A DNA stretch of 64,000 bases from Streptomyces sp. RKAG290. GTDB taxonomy: Bacteria > Actinomycetota > Actinomycetes > Streptomycetales > Streptomycetaceae. Of this stretch, positions 27,958-36,616 are shown piece by piece. Location of the stretch: assembly GCF_023701695.1 (NCBI RefSeq), contig NZ_JAJOZC010000001.1:4153894-4217893 (forward strand), read 5' to 3'. The notes beneath the pieces are model-generated. The model ran no database searches, was not told the origin of the DNA, and was given only the letters and a program-made list of their open reading frames with translations. The translations under genes and the position numbers were made by a program. The first letter of the stretch is position 1, and each line of letters opens with the position of its first letter.

Positions 27958-27994
27958 GCCTGCGGTTCCGCGGCACTTTAGGGGAGGTGCTCGC

Positions 27995-28459
27995 ATGAGA
28001 CCTGAACTTCCGGGCGACGGATCACCCGCGTCCGATCTGGCGACGCCCAGCGAGTCTCTGCAGAAGTTCAAGATTCGCGTGGACAAGCTGCTGACGAAGC
28101 TCGACGGCTCACCGGCTGCGCACAGCCGCATCACCGAACAGAAGATCACCCCCGCCGCGTACGGCACCGGATTCCCGGAAGCCATGGGACTGTCCAGCGC
28201 CTACGACATGGTGCACGCGCGCCTGACGCTGATGTCGAAGACGCTCGGTGATCAGCTGGAGGCGATGGGCATCACGGTCGACCTGGCCGATCGTGGCTAT
28301 GAGAACGTCGACCAGGAACATTCCGAGCGCCTGCACGCCATCCAGCAGCGCACGGAGATCTACTACAGGAAGCCGGAACCCGACAAGGACTCCGATGCGC
28401 CTGCAGGGGGCAAGGACAAGCCCGGCGACGGTTCGTCCAGCGGTACGGACGGCTTGTAA
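27995..28459 (+). CDS. Putative ESX secretion substrate, 154 aa
   Basis: An alpha-helical protein with an amphipathic start (SLQKFKIRVDKLLTKLDG) and two long helices, ending YYRKPEPD, in which Tyr124-Glu128 (YRKPE) is a YxxxE motif, and then a disordered Asp/Lys/Gly tail. There is no classic WxG turn. ATG 27995 follows GGGGAGG. It lies directly downstream of the esxA hairpin and upstream of the EspB-like gene, 31 bp away, so it may be its partner. The substrate role rests on motif and location. Confidence 0.65.
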   Translation: MRPELPGDGSPASDLATPSESLQKFKIRVDKLLTKLDGSPAAHSRITEQKITPAAYGTGFPEAMGLSSAYDMVHARLTLMSKTLGDQLEAMGITVDLADRGYENVDQEHSERLHAIQQRTEIYYRKPEPDKDSDAPAGGKDKPGDGSSSGTDGL

Positions 28460-28490
28460 CACCTGAAGTGAACGGGGGACAGGGATAACC

Positions 28491-30054
28491 ATGGGCGAGA
28501 AGCTGCCACCACTCAACGCCTGCTACAACACCAGTGACTTCGAGAACGCGTCGTACCAGGAAATGCTCAACATGGTCACCGGCGTCAACGCCACGGCGAT
28601 CATGGCTCGGGGCACCGCCCTCGTCGACGCGCAGACCGAGATCGAGAAGATCGGCACCGAGCTCAAGGAGCACGTCGGCCGCACGACCTGGAAGGGTGCG
28701 GGCGGCGACGCGTTCCGCGAGTGGGGCAACGACTTCGCCAAGGAGACCCTGAAGCTGGCCGACTACGCCGGCACCGCGGGCAGCTCGCTTCAGACGGCCG
28801 GCCAAGCCCTCAGCGAGGTGGCCAAGGTGGTTCAGGGGCACCCTGACGCCGTGGCGATGTGCTACGCGGACGAGGCGAAGGAAAAGGCCCGGATCAAGGC
28901 CGTCGAGACGGCGCGGAACGAAGCCATTCCGCAGATGAACAAGCTCGCTTCGTATTACATGATGGCGGAGCAGTCGATCTCCTCGCAGGAGGAGCCGAAC
29001 TTCAAGCCGCTGCCGAATGCGGCACTGCCGGACACTTCGGTTGACACCTGGCAGACGGGTTATGGGTCTCCGGGAAATGCCTCCGGAAGCACGGACTCGG
29101 TGACAAGTCCGCAGAGCGGGCACACGTCGACGGTCGATCACCAGTACAGCACCGTGCGTCCCGATGGTGTCAGCCCGTCCTCCCCTGACGGCACACCCGT
29201 CGGCCACACGCCGCAGCACGTTGGCGCGGTGCCCGGGGCCCCGGACACCACGGGGACGAACATCGACACGGTGACGATGCCGGACGCCCCGACCCCTACC
29301 ACGACCCCGCCCACTGGTGGATTCCCCCCGCAGGGCCGACAGGCGGTGGACACCAGACACCTCTTCCGCCGGTGGTGATGCCTTCGCGTACGGGCTCGTT
29401 CGGGCCGGGCGACGGCATCGGGCGTATCTCCCCCAACGGGCCTGGCGGCAAGGGTGGCGTGGAGAGCGTCCGGCCTCCGGCGGGCACCCCGGCAGGGGCG
29501 GCGTCGAAGGCGTCCGGCCTCCCATGGGCACTCCCGGCCGGGGTGGCGTCGAAGGTGTCCGGTCTCCGATGGGAACCCGGACCGACACCGGCATCCACGG
29601 CGGTACGCCGGCCCAGGGCGGCCGGAGCGGGGTCGGCCCGGCCCGGGGCACCTCGCGCGGGACGGTCATCGGTGGCGAGAAGCCGTCGACCGGCCGCGGA
29701 ATGATGCAGGGCCACGCCGGTGGCGCCCCCGGGATGGCCGGGGGGCGGTCCGGTGGCCCAGGCATGGGTGGCGGCTCGCAACGCCGGGTCACCGAGCCGG
29801 GTGGCACCGTGCGGACACCACGCGGAACGCAGCCGGGAGCGGGACGGGAATTCACCCCAGGCGGCAGCGGGCTCGTCCGTGAGTCGCCGCGATCGGGCGG
29901 AGCGATGGGTCCGATGGGCGGTGCCATGGGCGGGTCCCAGGGCACCCGGCGACGTTCACAGCGACGTGACGGCGAGAGCCCGGATTACCTTGCAGAGGAC
30001 GAAGAGACCTGGGGCACGGGGGACGACGGTGTGGTTCCCCCCGTGATCGACTAG
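28491..30054 (+). CDS. EspB/PPE-like type VII substrate with repeat-rich tail, two frameshifts
   Basis: The corrected length is about 521 residues. Residues 1-165 are helical with a WxG motif (WKGAGGDAF, Trp67) and a YxxxE motif at Tyr156-Glu160 (YMMAE), the arrangement of EspB-like substrates. After about 190 the protein is Gly/Pro/Met-rich, with repeats of the type GRGGVEGVRPPMGTP and MGGAMGG. Reading ends ...DDGVVPPVID. Adding a C at 29324-29329 (CCCCCC) and one at 29487-29490 (CCCC) joins the three frames; otherwise it stops at 29378. Such substrates carry the export signal and the low-complexity tail to the outside. Confidence 0.7.
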
Positions 30055-30107
30055 AGCCGGTTCCGGAGCGGCGACGCCGGACGGCGGACAGAGAACGAGT
30101 GGGTGGC

Positions 30108-31357
30108 ATGAGGTCAACGGTCAGGCATCACCGCAGGCGAGCGTCGGCGGTGGTGTCCGCGCTGGGTTCCCTGCTCCTCCTCGGTGGCGCTATCGCCCCG
30201 ACCGCATCGGCGGACACGATGCGCGATCGCGAGTGGTACCTGGACCGGATGCAGGCCGCCGAGATGTGGAAAGTCAGCACCGGTAAAGGGATCACTGTCG
30301 CTGTACTCGATACCGGCGTGATCCCCTCCGTCCCTGAACTGACGGGGAAAGTGCTCACCGGAAAGAACTTCGTCGAGCCGGAGCGGGGTGCGCACAAGGA
30401 CAAGGACGGGCATGGCACCGCCATGGCGATGCTCATCGCGGGTAATGGGGTGAACGGTTCGGGTGTGAAGGGTCTTGCGCCAGACGCGCAGATTCTCCCG
30501 TTGACCGTTTTCGGATCTTCCAAAGAAGCAGGCACCAATCACCTCTCGGCTCTGCTTGATGCCATCCGGTACGCCGCTGACAGTGATGCAAAGATCATCA
30601 ACATGTCGTTGGCATGGGAATACTTCATGCTCGATAACGGCGAGCGGGCACAGATTCAACAGGCCGTCGATTACGCCGTGGAGCGCGGAAAGCTGCTTCT
30701 GGCGGGGAGCGGCAACACCGGCGACTCGGGCAACTACGTCGGGTACCCGGCGGCTACCGCCGGGGTGGCGGGCATCGGGGCAGTCGACAAGACATCCTCG
30801 GTCACGAAGTACTCGGTGTCAGGACCCCAGGTGGCGCTTGCCGCCCCGGGGGAGGACATCCCGATCCGCTGTGTCGACGGCAAAGCGGGCTACTGCAACA
30901 GCGGCGGCACCAGCCAGGCAACCGCCATCGCCTCCGCCTCCGCCGCCCTCATCTGGTCCAAGCACCCGTCCTGGACCGGCAACCAGGTCCTCCGCGTCCT
31001 GATGAACACCGCGGGCAAGCCGACCGAAGGCAAGGTCCCCAGCCGCTACATCGGCTACGGCACTGTCCGCCCCGGCTGGCCGTCCTCGGCGACCCCGGAG
31101 ACCCGGGCCCGGCCGACGTGAACCCCCTGGTGGCTGCCCGGTCGCCGAAGAAGTCCCCGTCGCCCTCGGCGTCGGAAGCCGGCGGTTCCGGCTCCTCGAA
31201 CGCTTCGAAGCAGCCTGCCTCGTCCGCCGCCTCCGAGAAGTCGGATGACGGCAAGGGTGTTGGCGCGATCGTCTGGATCATCGTCGGAGTCGGTGTGGTC
31301 GTCGTTGTCGGCGCGGTGCTCCTGCTGCGCCGGAGAACCGCCGGTCTCCAGCGTTGA
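30108..31357 (+). CDS. Second mycosin-type serine protease (MycP-like), frameshifted
   Basis: The corrected length is about 416 residues. It has a signal peptide (LLLLGGAIAPTASAD), catalytic Asp in AVLDTGV, His in DGHGTAMAM, Asn in GSGNTG and Ser in GGTSQATA, so it should be active. The C-terminal part (SPKKSPSPSASE..., then a transmembrane helix IVWIIVGVGVVVVVGAVLLL) is in another frame. One C at 31070-31073 restores the expected GTVRPRLAVLGDPGDPGPAD junction. It may process the local substrate set. Start ATG 30108 or GTG 30099. It differs strongly from the MycP at 25.8 kb. Confidence 0.78.
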
Positions 31358-31424
31358 GTGCGGGTTAACCCGCACCGCCCCCCATTCGAAATCATCTGTA
31401 CGCCATAGGCCAGGAGGAGGCATC

Positions 31425-32171
31425 GTGGACGACGAATTCATACGCGGCCTGCAGCAGTTCCAGGAGCAGGCACTGAACCTGCAGAGCATGATGACCGACA
31501 TGCAGAACCGGATGCCGCAGGGCGCCGAAGGAACGGACGCCCAGGGTGCCGTGACTGTACGGCTGGCGGCGGACGGGCTTCCGGAGTTCATCCGGGCCGC
31601 ATCGGACTGGCAGCGTCGGCAGGATCCGACGGCTGTCGGGGCTGCTGTCAGCGAGGCTTACGGAGCGGCCATGAGCCAGCAGATGACGGCATGGGCCCAG
31701 GCGCTCGAGGATGGCAACTGGCAGGCCAAGGCAGACCAACTGGACAGCCAGGCGCCTCAACCGGCCCCTCCCACGGGGCAGCCCGACATCCCCGAACGGG
31801 ACCTGCGCTATGTCATCTCCCGCCCCCTCGACGAGCTGGCCGAGGATGTCCTTTCGGCCTTCGACGTGGTGGACCGGATGGACGAGACGGCGTCCGAGCC
31901 GGCCGAGGTCGAGGGAACGTCCGCTGGCCGCCATGTGACCCTCGTGGTGACCAAGGGCGCTCTGCGCTCCTGCGAGGTGGATCGGCAATGGGCGGCCGGA
32001 CAGTCGTACATCGGACTGAACCAGGCTTTTGAAGAGGCCCTCGGTGATGCCAGGGCCAAGCTGAGCAGGACTGAGGCTGCAAGCGCGGACGGCATTGCAG
32101 GCCTGCAGGTGGACAGTTTGCTTGATGAGGCGCTGGCCATACTCCGAAATCCGCAACGTTTCATTGACTGA
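31425..32171 (+). CDS. YbaB/EbfC-like protein in the ESX locus
   Basis: A 248-residue, mainly helical protein. The N-terminal half (LQQFQEQALNLQSMMTDMQNRM, then VRLAADGLPEFI) resembles the YbaB nucleoid-protein coiled coil, and a second YbaB-like segment follows (VTLVVTKGALRSCEVDRQW, then LSRTEAASADGIAGLQV). It starts with GTG after GGAGGAGG. YbaB-like genes within ESX loci are seen in actinomycetes, sometimes suspected of chaperone-like or regulatory roles. The function here is unknown. It begins the second half of the accessory operon. Confidence 0.6.
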   Translation: MDDEFIRGLQQFQEQALNLQSMMTDMQNRMPQGAEGTDAQGAVTVRLAADGLPEFIRAASDWQRRQDPTAVGAAVSEAYGAAMSQQMTAWAQALEDGNWQAKADQLDSQAPQPAPPTGQPDIPERDLRYVISRPLDELAEDVLSAFDVVDRMDETASEPAEVEGTSAGRHVTLVVTKGALRSCEVDRQWAAGQSYIGLNQAFEEALGDARAKLSRTEAASADGIAGLQVDSLLDEALAILRNPQRFID

Positions 32172-32191
32172 GTTTCGAAGGGTAGGTCGAA

Positions 32192-32491
32192 ATGGCAGAT
32201 CTGAAGCACATCACCGACGCGCTGCGGACCGAAGCGGGAATGTGGGATAAGCAGAGTGCTTCCATGGGGGAGGTGGCCCGCGCGACCGACGGGATGAGAC
32301 TGACACGCCTCGAGGCCGGCATCTTCTTTCTGGTTGTCTCCAACTACAACGAGGCCATCGATCACATCTCGGCCCGATGCTTTGAGGGAGAAGGCCGCAT
32401 GGCGGAGGTCGCGGATGCATTGATCAAGAACGCGAACGCCTATGACAATCACGAGGCAGAAACCACCAAATCCGTCGAAGACGCCTACTGA
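32192..32491 (+). CDS. EspC-like type VII secretion target
   Basis: A 99-residue helical-hairpin protein. The pattern DALRTEAGMWDKQSASMGEV, then YNEAIDHISARCFEGEGRMAEVADALIKNANAYDNHEAE, fits the EspC/DUF2580 family of secreted ESX-associated proteins. Tyr84-Glu88 (YDNHE) is a YxxxE motif. ATG 32192 follows GGGTAGG. It is 20 bp after the YbaB-like gene and 15 bp before the next, so one operon. EspC-type proteins are co-secreted with partners such as EspA/EspB. Confidence 0.7.
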   Translation: MADLKHITDALRTEAGMWDKQSASMGEVARATDGMRLTRLEAGIFFLVVSNYNEAIDHISARCFEGEGRMAEVADALIKNANAYDNHEAETTKSVEDAY

Positions 32492-32506
32492 TAAGAGGAA
32501 TTCGCA

Positions 32507-33244
32507 ATGGCATTCAATGTGGCTCAAACGCAGGCGACAGTAGAGAAGTTGAACTCCGGCGTTACGAAGATGTCGGCCAAGCTGGATCTCATCGGCCCGG
32601 CCGTCGAAAAGGCGGTTAACCATTGGTACGTTCCGGATGCCATCGCCAAGCCGTTGATCTGGGCTGCAAACAAGTTGATAGAGCTCGGATGCTGGATCCG
32701 GGACAAGGTCGTCGAATGCCTCAAGGGCGCTGCCGCGCCAGTGATGTTCTTTTTGGATGCGCAGGAATGGCAAGGGCCGTCGATCCGGGGGAAGGTGTCG
32801 GGCGTTGCCGGAAACGTCGCGGGGGAAGCGCTCATGGCACCCCTCAGCTGGACGGGCGAAGGCGCCACAGCGTACGTCGGGGCCGTGAAGGGTCAGCCCA
32901 TCGCAGCCACTCAGATCGAGACGACTTCCGATAAGCTTGCCACGGCATTGACGCTTTGCGCGGTGGCCGGAGCGGCATTCTATTTGGCGCTGCTGGCCGT
33001 TGTGATCAAGGCCATCCTTATTATGATCGCGGCAGCCGCTGCCGCGGCCACCGGCGTAGGGGCGCCGGTGGGATTTTTGGCTGCCGTGGGCGAAGCGCTG
33101 TCGGATGCCGGCATCATCGGCGGACTTGTGGTCGGGGTGGTGGGGGTGCTCACAGCGCAGGCTGGTCAAATAGCCGTTGCCAAGGGTGAAGCAAACGACA
33201 ACAGCGCCTTCCGGGGAGGCAAGTGGCCGTCCGCGACTGTTTGA
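32507..33244 (+). CDS. ESX-associated membrane/effector protein, unknown family
   Basis: A 245-residue protein. The N-terminal half is helical and soluble (TQATVEKLNSGVTKMSAKLD), with WQGPS and WTGEG patterns near residues 86 and 115. Residues of about 145-220 hold two or three hydrophobic segments, ending in a polar tail. It could be a pore-forming or membrane-anchored cargo partner of the EspC-like protein 15 bp upstream. No catalytic motif was seen. Base composition is slightly less GC than neighbours (GTTGCCGGAAACG...), as expected for horizontally exchanged cargo genes. Confidence 0.55.
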   Translation: MAFNVAQTQATVEKLNSGVTKMSAKLDLIGPAVEKAVNHWYVPDAIAKPLIWAANKLIELGCWIRDKVVECLKGAAAPVMFFLDAQEWQGPSIRGKVSGVAGNVAGEALMAPLSWTGEGATAYVGAVKGQPIAATQIETTSDKLATALTLCAVAGAAFYLALLAVVIKAILIMIAAAAAAATGVGAPVGFLAAVGEALSDAGIIGGLVVGVVGVLTAQAGQIAVAKGEANDNSAFRGGKWPSATV

Positions 33245-33340
33245 TGTAGGTGCGGCGCTGCCGAATTGATTCTGCTAGCTCGGCAGTTCTTCATAATGCC
33301 GGGAAGGCAGGATCTTCTGAATGACGGGTGATGGTTTCGC

Positions 33341-33676
33341 ATGTACTGGATTCGAGTACCGCTTTGGTGTGCCTCCCTGGCTTGCTTCTATGTGGTGTTC
33401 GCTGTTCGGCCTCATAGTCTGCCGCTGCTGATCCTTCTTTACGCCCTGTTCGTTCTCCTTCCGAGCTTTGCCGAGGGATACGCGCAGCGGCGGCGTCAGA
33501 AGGACTGGTACGGACAGTTCGGGTCCATCGACGCATTGCGGTCGATCGTGACGGACGAGGCGGAACTTCGCCGGATCCGTGACGAAAAGGGGTTGCTGGT
33601 GGCTGCCCGCCGGTTCAGGCGCCAATTTCCTCGGTGCCCTTTGCCCGAAGCCCTGAAGCTCGTTCAGTCGCTGTGA
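33341..33676 (+). CDS. Small membrane protein, first of a tandem paralogous pair
   Basis: A 111-residue protein. One or two hydrophobic segments (about residues 6-50) precede a soluble part with QKDWYGQFGSIDALR and LRRIRDEKGLLVAARRFRRQFP. The same features occur in the next gene, so the two are paralogues from a tandem duplication. The N-terminus lacks a good ribosome site; ATG 33341 is the first choice. No named family. Its place between the ESX accessory genes suggests a link to secretion. Confidence 0.6.
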   Translation: MYWIRVPLWCASLACFYVVFAVRPHSLPLLILLYALFVLLPSFAEGYAQRRRQKDWYGQFGSIDALRSIVTDEAELRRIRDEKGLLVAARRFRRQFPRCPLPEALKLVQSL

Positions 33677-33893
33677 CCGCTCACGCCCTCTCCGTGGCCA
33701 CCCAGGTCGGAACAGGCACTCCTGAGGCCGCCATGGGCCCGACGGCTGTCCGGTGCCGGCAGGGTCTCTGCGTCGCGCCGGGCCTCGGCACCTGGCTCAG
33801 TGCAACGGCACCCGGCGTCGCGACCGTGACGCCGGGTTTGCGCATCCCGGGACCGGGCGCGTGAATTCTCGGATCGACAGAACAGGTGGCCTG

Positions 33894-34256
33894 ATGCGCG
33901 TATCGCGGGTAGTTCTTTGGGGCGTTGGCCTGGTGGCGTTGGCAGGTGTCTTCTTCTCGTTGCAGTCGGGTCTCCCCAAGGCTGTCTGGATTCTCTGCAT
34001 CGTCCTGGCTGTGGCCTGCCCGACAGCGGCCGAGGGGCGTTCTGCATGGCAGACACCGGGTGGGCGCCGAGCGGAACAACGCGACTGGTACGCCGCCAAC
34101 TTCGGCTCGATCGACGCGCTGCGGCAGGCCACTGACGAGCCGGGTCTCCGTCGCATCCGTGACGAGAAGGGGGCTGCGAATGCGGTGCGCGAGGTCAAGC
34201 GCCAGCACCCCAAACTTCCGCTGGACGTGGCGGTGACGCTCGTCAAGGCGCTTTGA
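33894..34256 (+). CDS. Small membrane protein, second of a tandem paralogous pair
   Basis: A 120-residue protein with two N-terminal hydrophobic segments (about residues 7-42), then RDWYAANFGSIDALR and GLRRIRDEKGAANAVREVKRQHP, matching the previous gene at the same spacing. The shared soluble half (WY...FGSIDALR..LRRIRDEKG...LV..L) is better conserved than the membrane half. It ends 18 bp before the next gene. Function unknown. Confidence 0.6.
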   Translation: MRVSRVVLWGVGLVALAGVFFSLQSGLPKAVWILCIVLAVACPTAAEGRSAWQTPGGRRAEQRDWYAANFGSIDALRQATDEPGLRRIRDEKGAANAVREVKRQHPKLPLDVAVTLVKAL

Positions 34257-34274
34257 GCAGGAGAAGAAAACACC

Positions 34275-34874
34275 ATGACCACTCCCTCCCACACCACCGA
34301 AGGGCTCTCGCTCCCCGCTGAGCGGGCGCGCCGCGGCGGGTTCTACCTTGTGCTGATCCTGGCGGCGATGCTCTGCCTGGTGCTCCTCGAAGGACTCGTC
34401 TTCTTCGTGGTCGGCGTGCTGATCATGGGTGAGGACACGGGGTTCATGGGTGAGCCGGGCGTCGCCGGATATCTGGGACTGCCGCTGCTGGGAGGTGTGG
34501 TGACCCTGCTGCCGCTGCTCGCCCTGGTGTCGCGTTATCCGGCCCTGCGCATCGATCCGGTGGGCATGAGCAAGGTGCAGCGCGGGGGCACGGAGACCGT
34601 GCGGTGGGCCGATATCGACCAGGTCCGGTTCAACAGCAGGCAGAGCCTGCTGCTGCTGGTCCTGAAGGAGGGGGCTCTCCCGGAGCAGCGGATCGCCGGT
34701 GGAGGCCCGAGGGCGGTTGTTCTCCACTCGCTCGGAAACTCCCTGTGGCGCCGGCGGAGGCCGCAGCACCCTGCCCTGATCATTGACGCGGTCGAGCGTT
34801 TCGCTCCGGGAAAGTACACCGCCCAGCCCTGGAATGGCCAGGACGGTGTCAGAGGGGCCGGCGCCCCGGCGTAG
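34275..34874 (+). CDS. Two-helix membrane protein with PH-like domain
   Basis: A 199-residue protein. Two transmembrane helices (about residues 25-50 and 70-92) precede a beta-rich segment (LRIDPVGMSKVQRGGTETVRWADIDQVRF, then LLLLVLKEGALP) typical of bacterial PH-domain (YdbT/PH_2-type) membrane proteins. It ends with a helix (PALIIDAVERFAPGKY). The ribosome site GGAGAAG is 9 bp upstream of ATG 34275. It is the last gene of the accessory block and its function is unknown. Confidence 0.55.
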   Translation: MTTPSHTTEGLSLPAERARRGGFYLVLILAAMLCLVLLEGLVFFVVGVLIMGEDTGFMGEPGVAGYLGLPLLGGVVTLLPLLALVSRYPALRIDPVGMSKVQRGGTETVRWADIDQVRFNSRQSLLLLVLKEGALPEQRIAGGGPRAVVLHSLGNSLWRRRRPQHPALIIDAVERFAPGKYTAQPWNGQDGVRGAGAPA

Positions 34875-34924
34875 CCGAGGCATGCGGGGTCCGGGGGCAC
34901 GCGGTTCGGGGGCGCCGACAGTTT

Positions 34925-34940
34925 TGGACTTGCAGGTCCA
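34925..34940. promoter_or_regulatory. TetR-type operator upstream of the SDR gene
   Basis: TGGAC-N6-GTCCA, the same arms and spacing as the palindrome in front of the tetR gene at 36479-36508. It lies 120 bp upstream of the SDR start. The common motif TGGAC-N6-GTCCATT in both places is the best evidence that the regulator controls itself and the SDR. Confidence 0.65.
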
Positions 34941-35059
34941 TTTTTGTCGTCGCACAGTGGCAGCGCGCCCTGACAGTCATGGGCGCCCCGACCGGTCGAA
35001 CGCCTCAGGCGATCCGGCCGTCCGGTTCCGCAGTGGCGAACCAAACAATGGAGAGAACC

Positions 35060-35821
35060 ATGTCTGTGCGGCTTGCGGGCAAGACCGCCCTTGTCACCGG
35101 AGCGACCAGCAACCTCGGGCGTGCCATCGCGGAGGCCTTCGCCGCCGAGGGGGCGTACGTCGTCGTCTCGGGCCGCAGTGCCGAGCGCGGCGCGGAGGTC
35201 GTCGACGGGATACGTGCGCGCGGTGGCCGCGCGGAGTTCGTGCGGGCCGACCTGGACGGCAGCGCCGACGCTTCGCAGGCGCTCGCCCGGGAGGCCACGC
35301 GGGTGCTCGGCGGGCGCATCGACGTTCTGGTCAACAACGCCGGCGTCTACCCCCGCAACACCACGGTGACCGTTGACGAGAAGACCTTCGACCAGGTCTA
35401 CGGAGTCAACGTGAAGGCCCCGTTCTTCCTGACCGCCGCCGTCGCGCCCGCCATGGTGGAGGCCGGTGGCGGGGTCATCGTCAACCTGGGTTCCTGGATC
35501 GCGCGGCTGGGCATTCCAGGCGCCCTGTACAGCTCCACAAAGGGGGCGGTGGAGACGCTGACCCGGGCCTGGGCCGCGGAGTTCGGGCCGCAGGGGGTCA
35601 GGGTCAACGCGATCTCCCCGGGTGTGGTCCAGACGCCCGCGCCCGGCGAGACCCACCCGGGCGAGATCATGATGAAGGGCACCCCGGCCGGGGTGATGGG
35701 CACCCCCGGCGACATCGCGAACGCAGCCGTCTACCTGGCCAGTGACGAGTCCTCGTTCGTGCACGGCATCGTGCTCGACGTCGACGGCGGCCGTACCGCC
35801 GTCGCCGTCATCGCCGCCTGA
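35060..35821 (+). CDS. SDR family oxidoreductase, TetR-linked
   Basis: A 253-residue short-chain dehydrogenase. The cofactor loop is TGATSNLGRAI (residues 14-24), with ADLDGS for the adenine Asp, NNAGVYP, the catalytic Ser in NLGSW and the Tyr/Lys pair in YSSTKGAV. All catalytic positions are present. The C-terminus holds DESSFVHGIVLDVDGG. GGAGAG precedes ATG 35060. It is convergent with the tetR gene, and both carry the same operator. The substrate is unknown; this pair probably is an unrelated cassette in the ESX locus. Confidence 0.85.
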   Translation: MSVRLAGKTALVTGATSNLGRAIAEAFAAEGAYVVVSGRSAERGAEVVDGIRARGGRAEFVRADLDGSADASQALAREATRVLGGRIDVLVNNAGVYPRNTTVTVDEKTFDQVYGVNVKAPFFLTAAVAPAMVEAGGGVIVNLGSWIARLGIPGALYSSTKGAVETLTRAWAAEFGPQGVRVNAISPGVVQTPAPGETHPGEIMMKGTPAGVMGTPGDIANAAVYLASDESSFVHGIVLDVDGGRTAVAVIAA

Positions 35822-35855
35822 CACACGCACGGCAACGGTCCCGGGAGCAAGCCGC

Positions 35856-36464
35856 TCACTCCGCGGCGCCGCCCGCGCGGCGCAGGTCCGCGATCCCCTG
35901 GTCGAGAGCGGCGCGCAAGTGCGTGGAACGGCCCGTCGACAGCAGGATCGACACGCCTCCCTGGATCCCGGCCAGCAACGCCGCAGCCCTCGCGTCGGCA
36001 TCGAGATCGGCGGGAAGCGCACCGGCGGCCTGCAGCGCCCGGACGCCCGCCGCGAGGCTCTCCTGCCAGCGGCGCAGCAACTCGACCACGATCGCCCGCG
36101 CCCCGGGAGTCGAGCGCCCGATCTGAAGAAACAGCGAGCCGAGTGGGCACTGGTCCCCCTGCGCTTCGTAGCGCCTGATCACCGCGTCGCGCCACTGTTC
36201 CCAGGACTCCCACGAGTCGAGGCGGCCCAGATAGGGCTGCTGGTCCTCCAGGACCTGGTCCGCCTCGAACTGGGCTACGGCGAGGAGCAGTTCGTCCTTG
36301 CCTGTCGGAAAGTAGTGGAACAGCTGGCTCTTGCTGGTGCCGGTCCGCACCATGATGTCGTCGAGTGTCGCCCAGGCGACACCTCTCTCCCGCAGCACCG
36401 CTGCGGCCCCCTCGACGATCCGGCTCCGCGTCGCCTTCCCCTTCGCCGTCAGCTTTCCGGGCAC
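35856..36464 (-). CDS. TetR/AcrR family transcriptional regulator
   Basis: A 202-residue regulator. Residues 8-60 hold the TetR DNA-binding domain (RSRIVEGAAAVLRERGVAWATLDDIMVRTGTSKSQLFHYFPTGKDEL, in two pieces); the rest is the ligand domain. GTG 36464 follows GGAGGTGGGC. The 30-bp palindrome at 36479-36508 lies just upstream of its ribosome site, so autoregulation is likely. It is convergent with the SDR gene, whose promoter has the same operator. Confidence 0.9.
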   Translation of the reverse strand: MPGKLTAKGKATRSRIVEGAAAVLRERGVAWATLDDIMVRTGTSKSQLFHYFPTGKDELLLAVAQFEADQVLEDQQPYLGRLDSWESWEQWRDAVIRRYEAQGDQCPLGSLFLQIGRSTPGARAIVVELLRRWQESLAAGVRALQAAGALPADLDADARAAALLAGIQGGVSILLSTGRSTHLRAALDQGIADLRRAGGAAE

Positions 36465-36478
36465 CGCCCACCTCCATG

Positions 36479-36508
36479 ACCGTAATGGACTCTTCGGTCC
36501 ATTATGGT
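36479..36508. promoter_or_regulatory. TetR-type operator upstream of the tetR gene
   Basis: TAATGGAC-N6-GTCCATTA is perfect, and the flanking ACC/GGT pairs extend it to 30 bp with one mismatched pair. It lies 15 bp upstream of the start of the tetR gene and fits direct repression of it. Confidence 0.7.
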
Positions 36509-36616
36509 GCCGGCAGGTCTCGGTGAACGCAGTCCGAGGCATGGCAGGTGTTTGTACGGAGGAGGGGCCGGCCCCGATCAGGGCCGGCCCCTCCTCCGTA
36601 CTCAACAGCGACCCGC

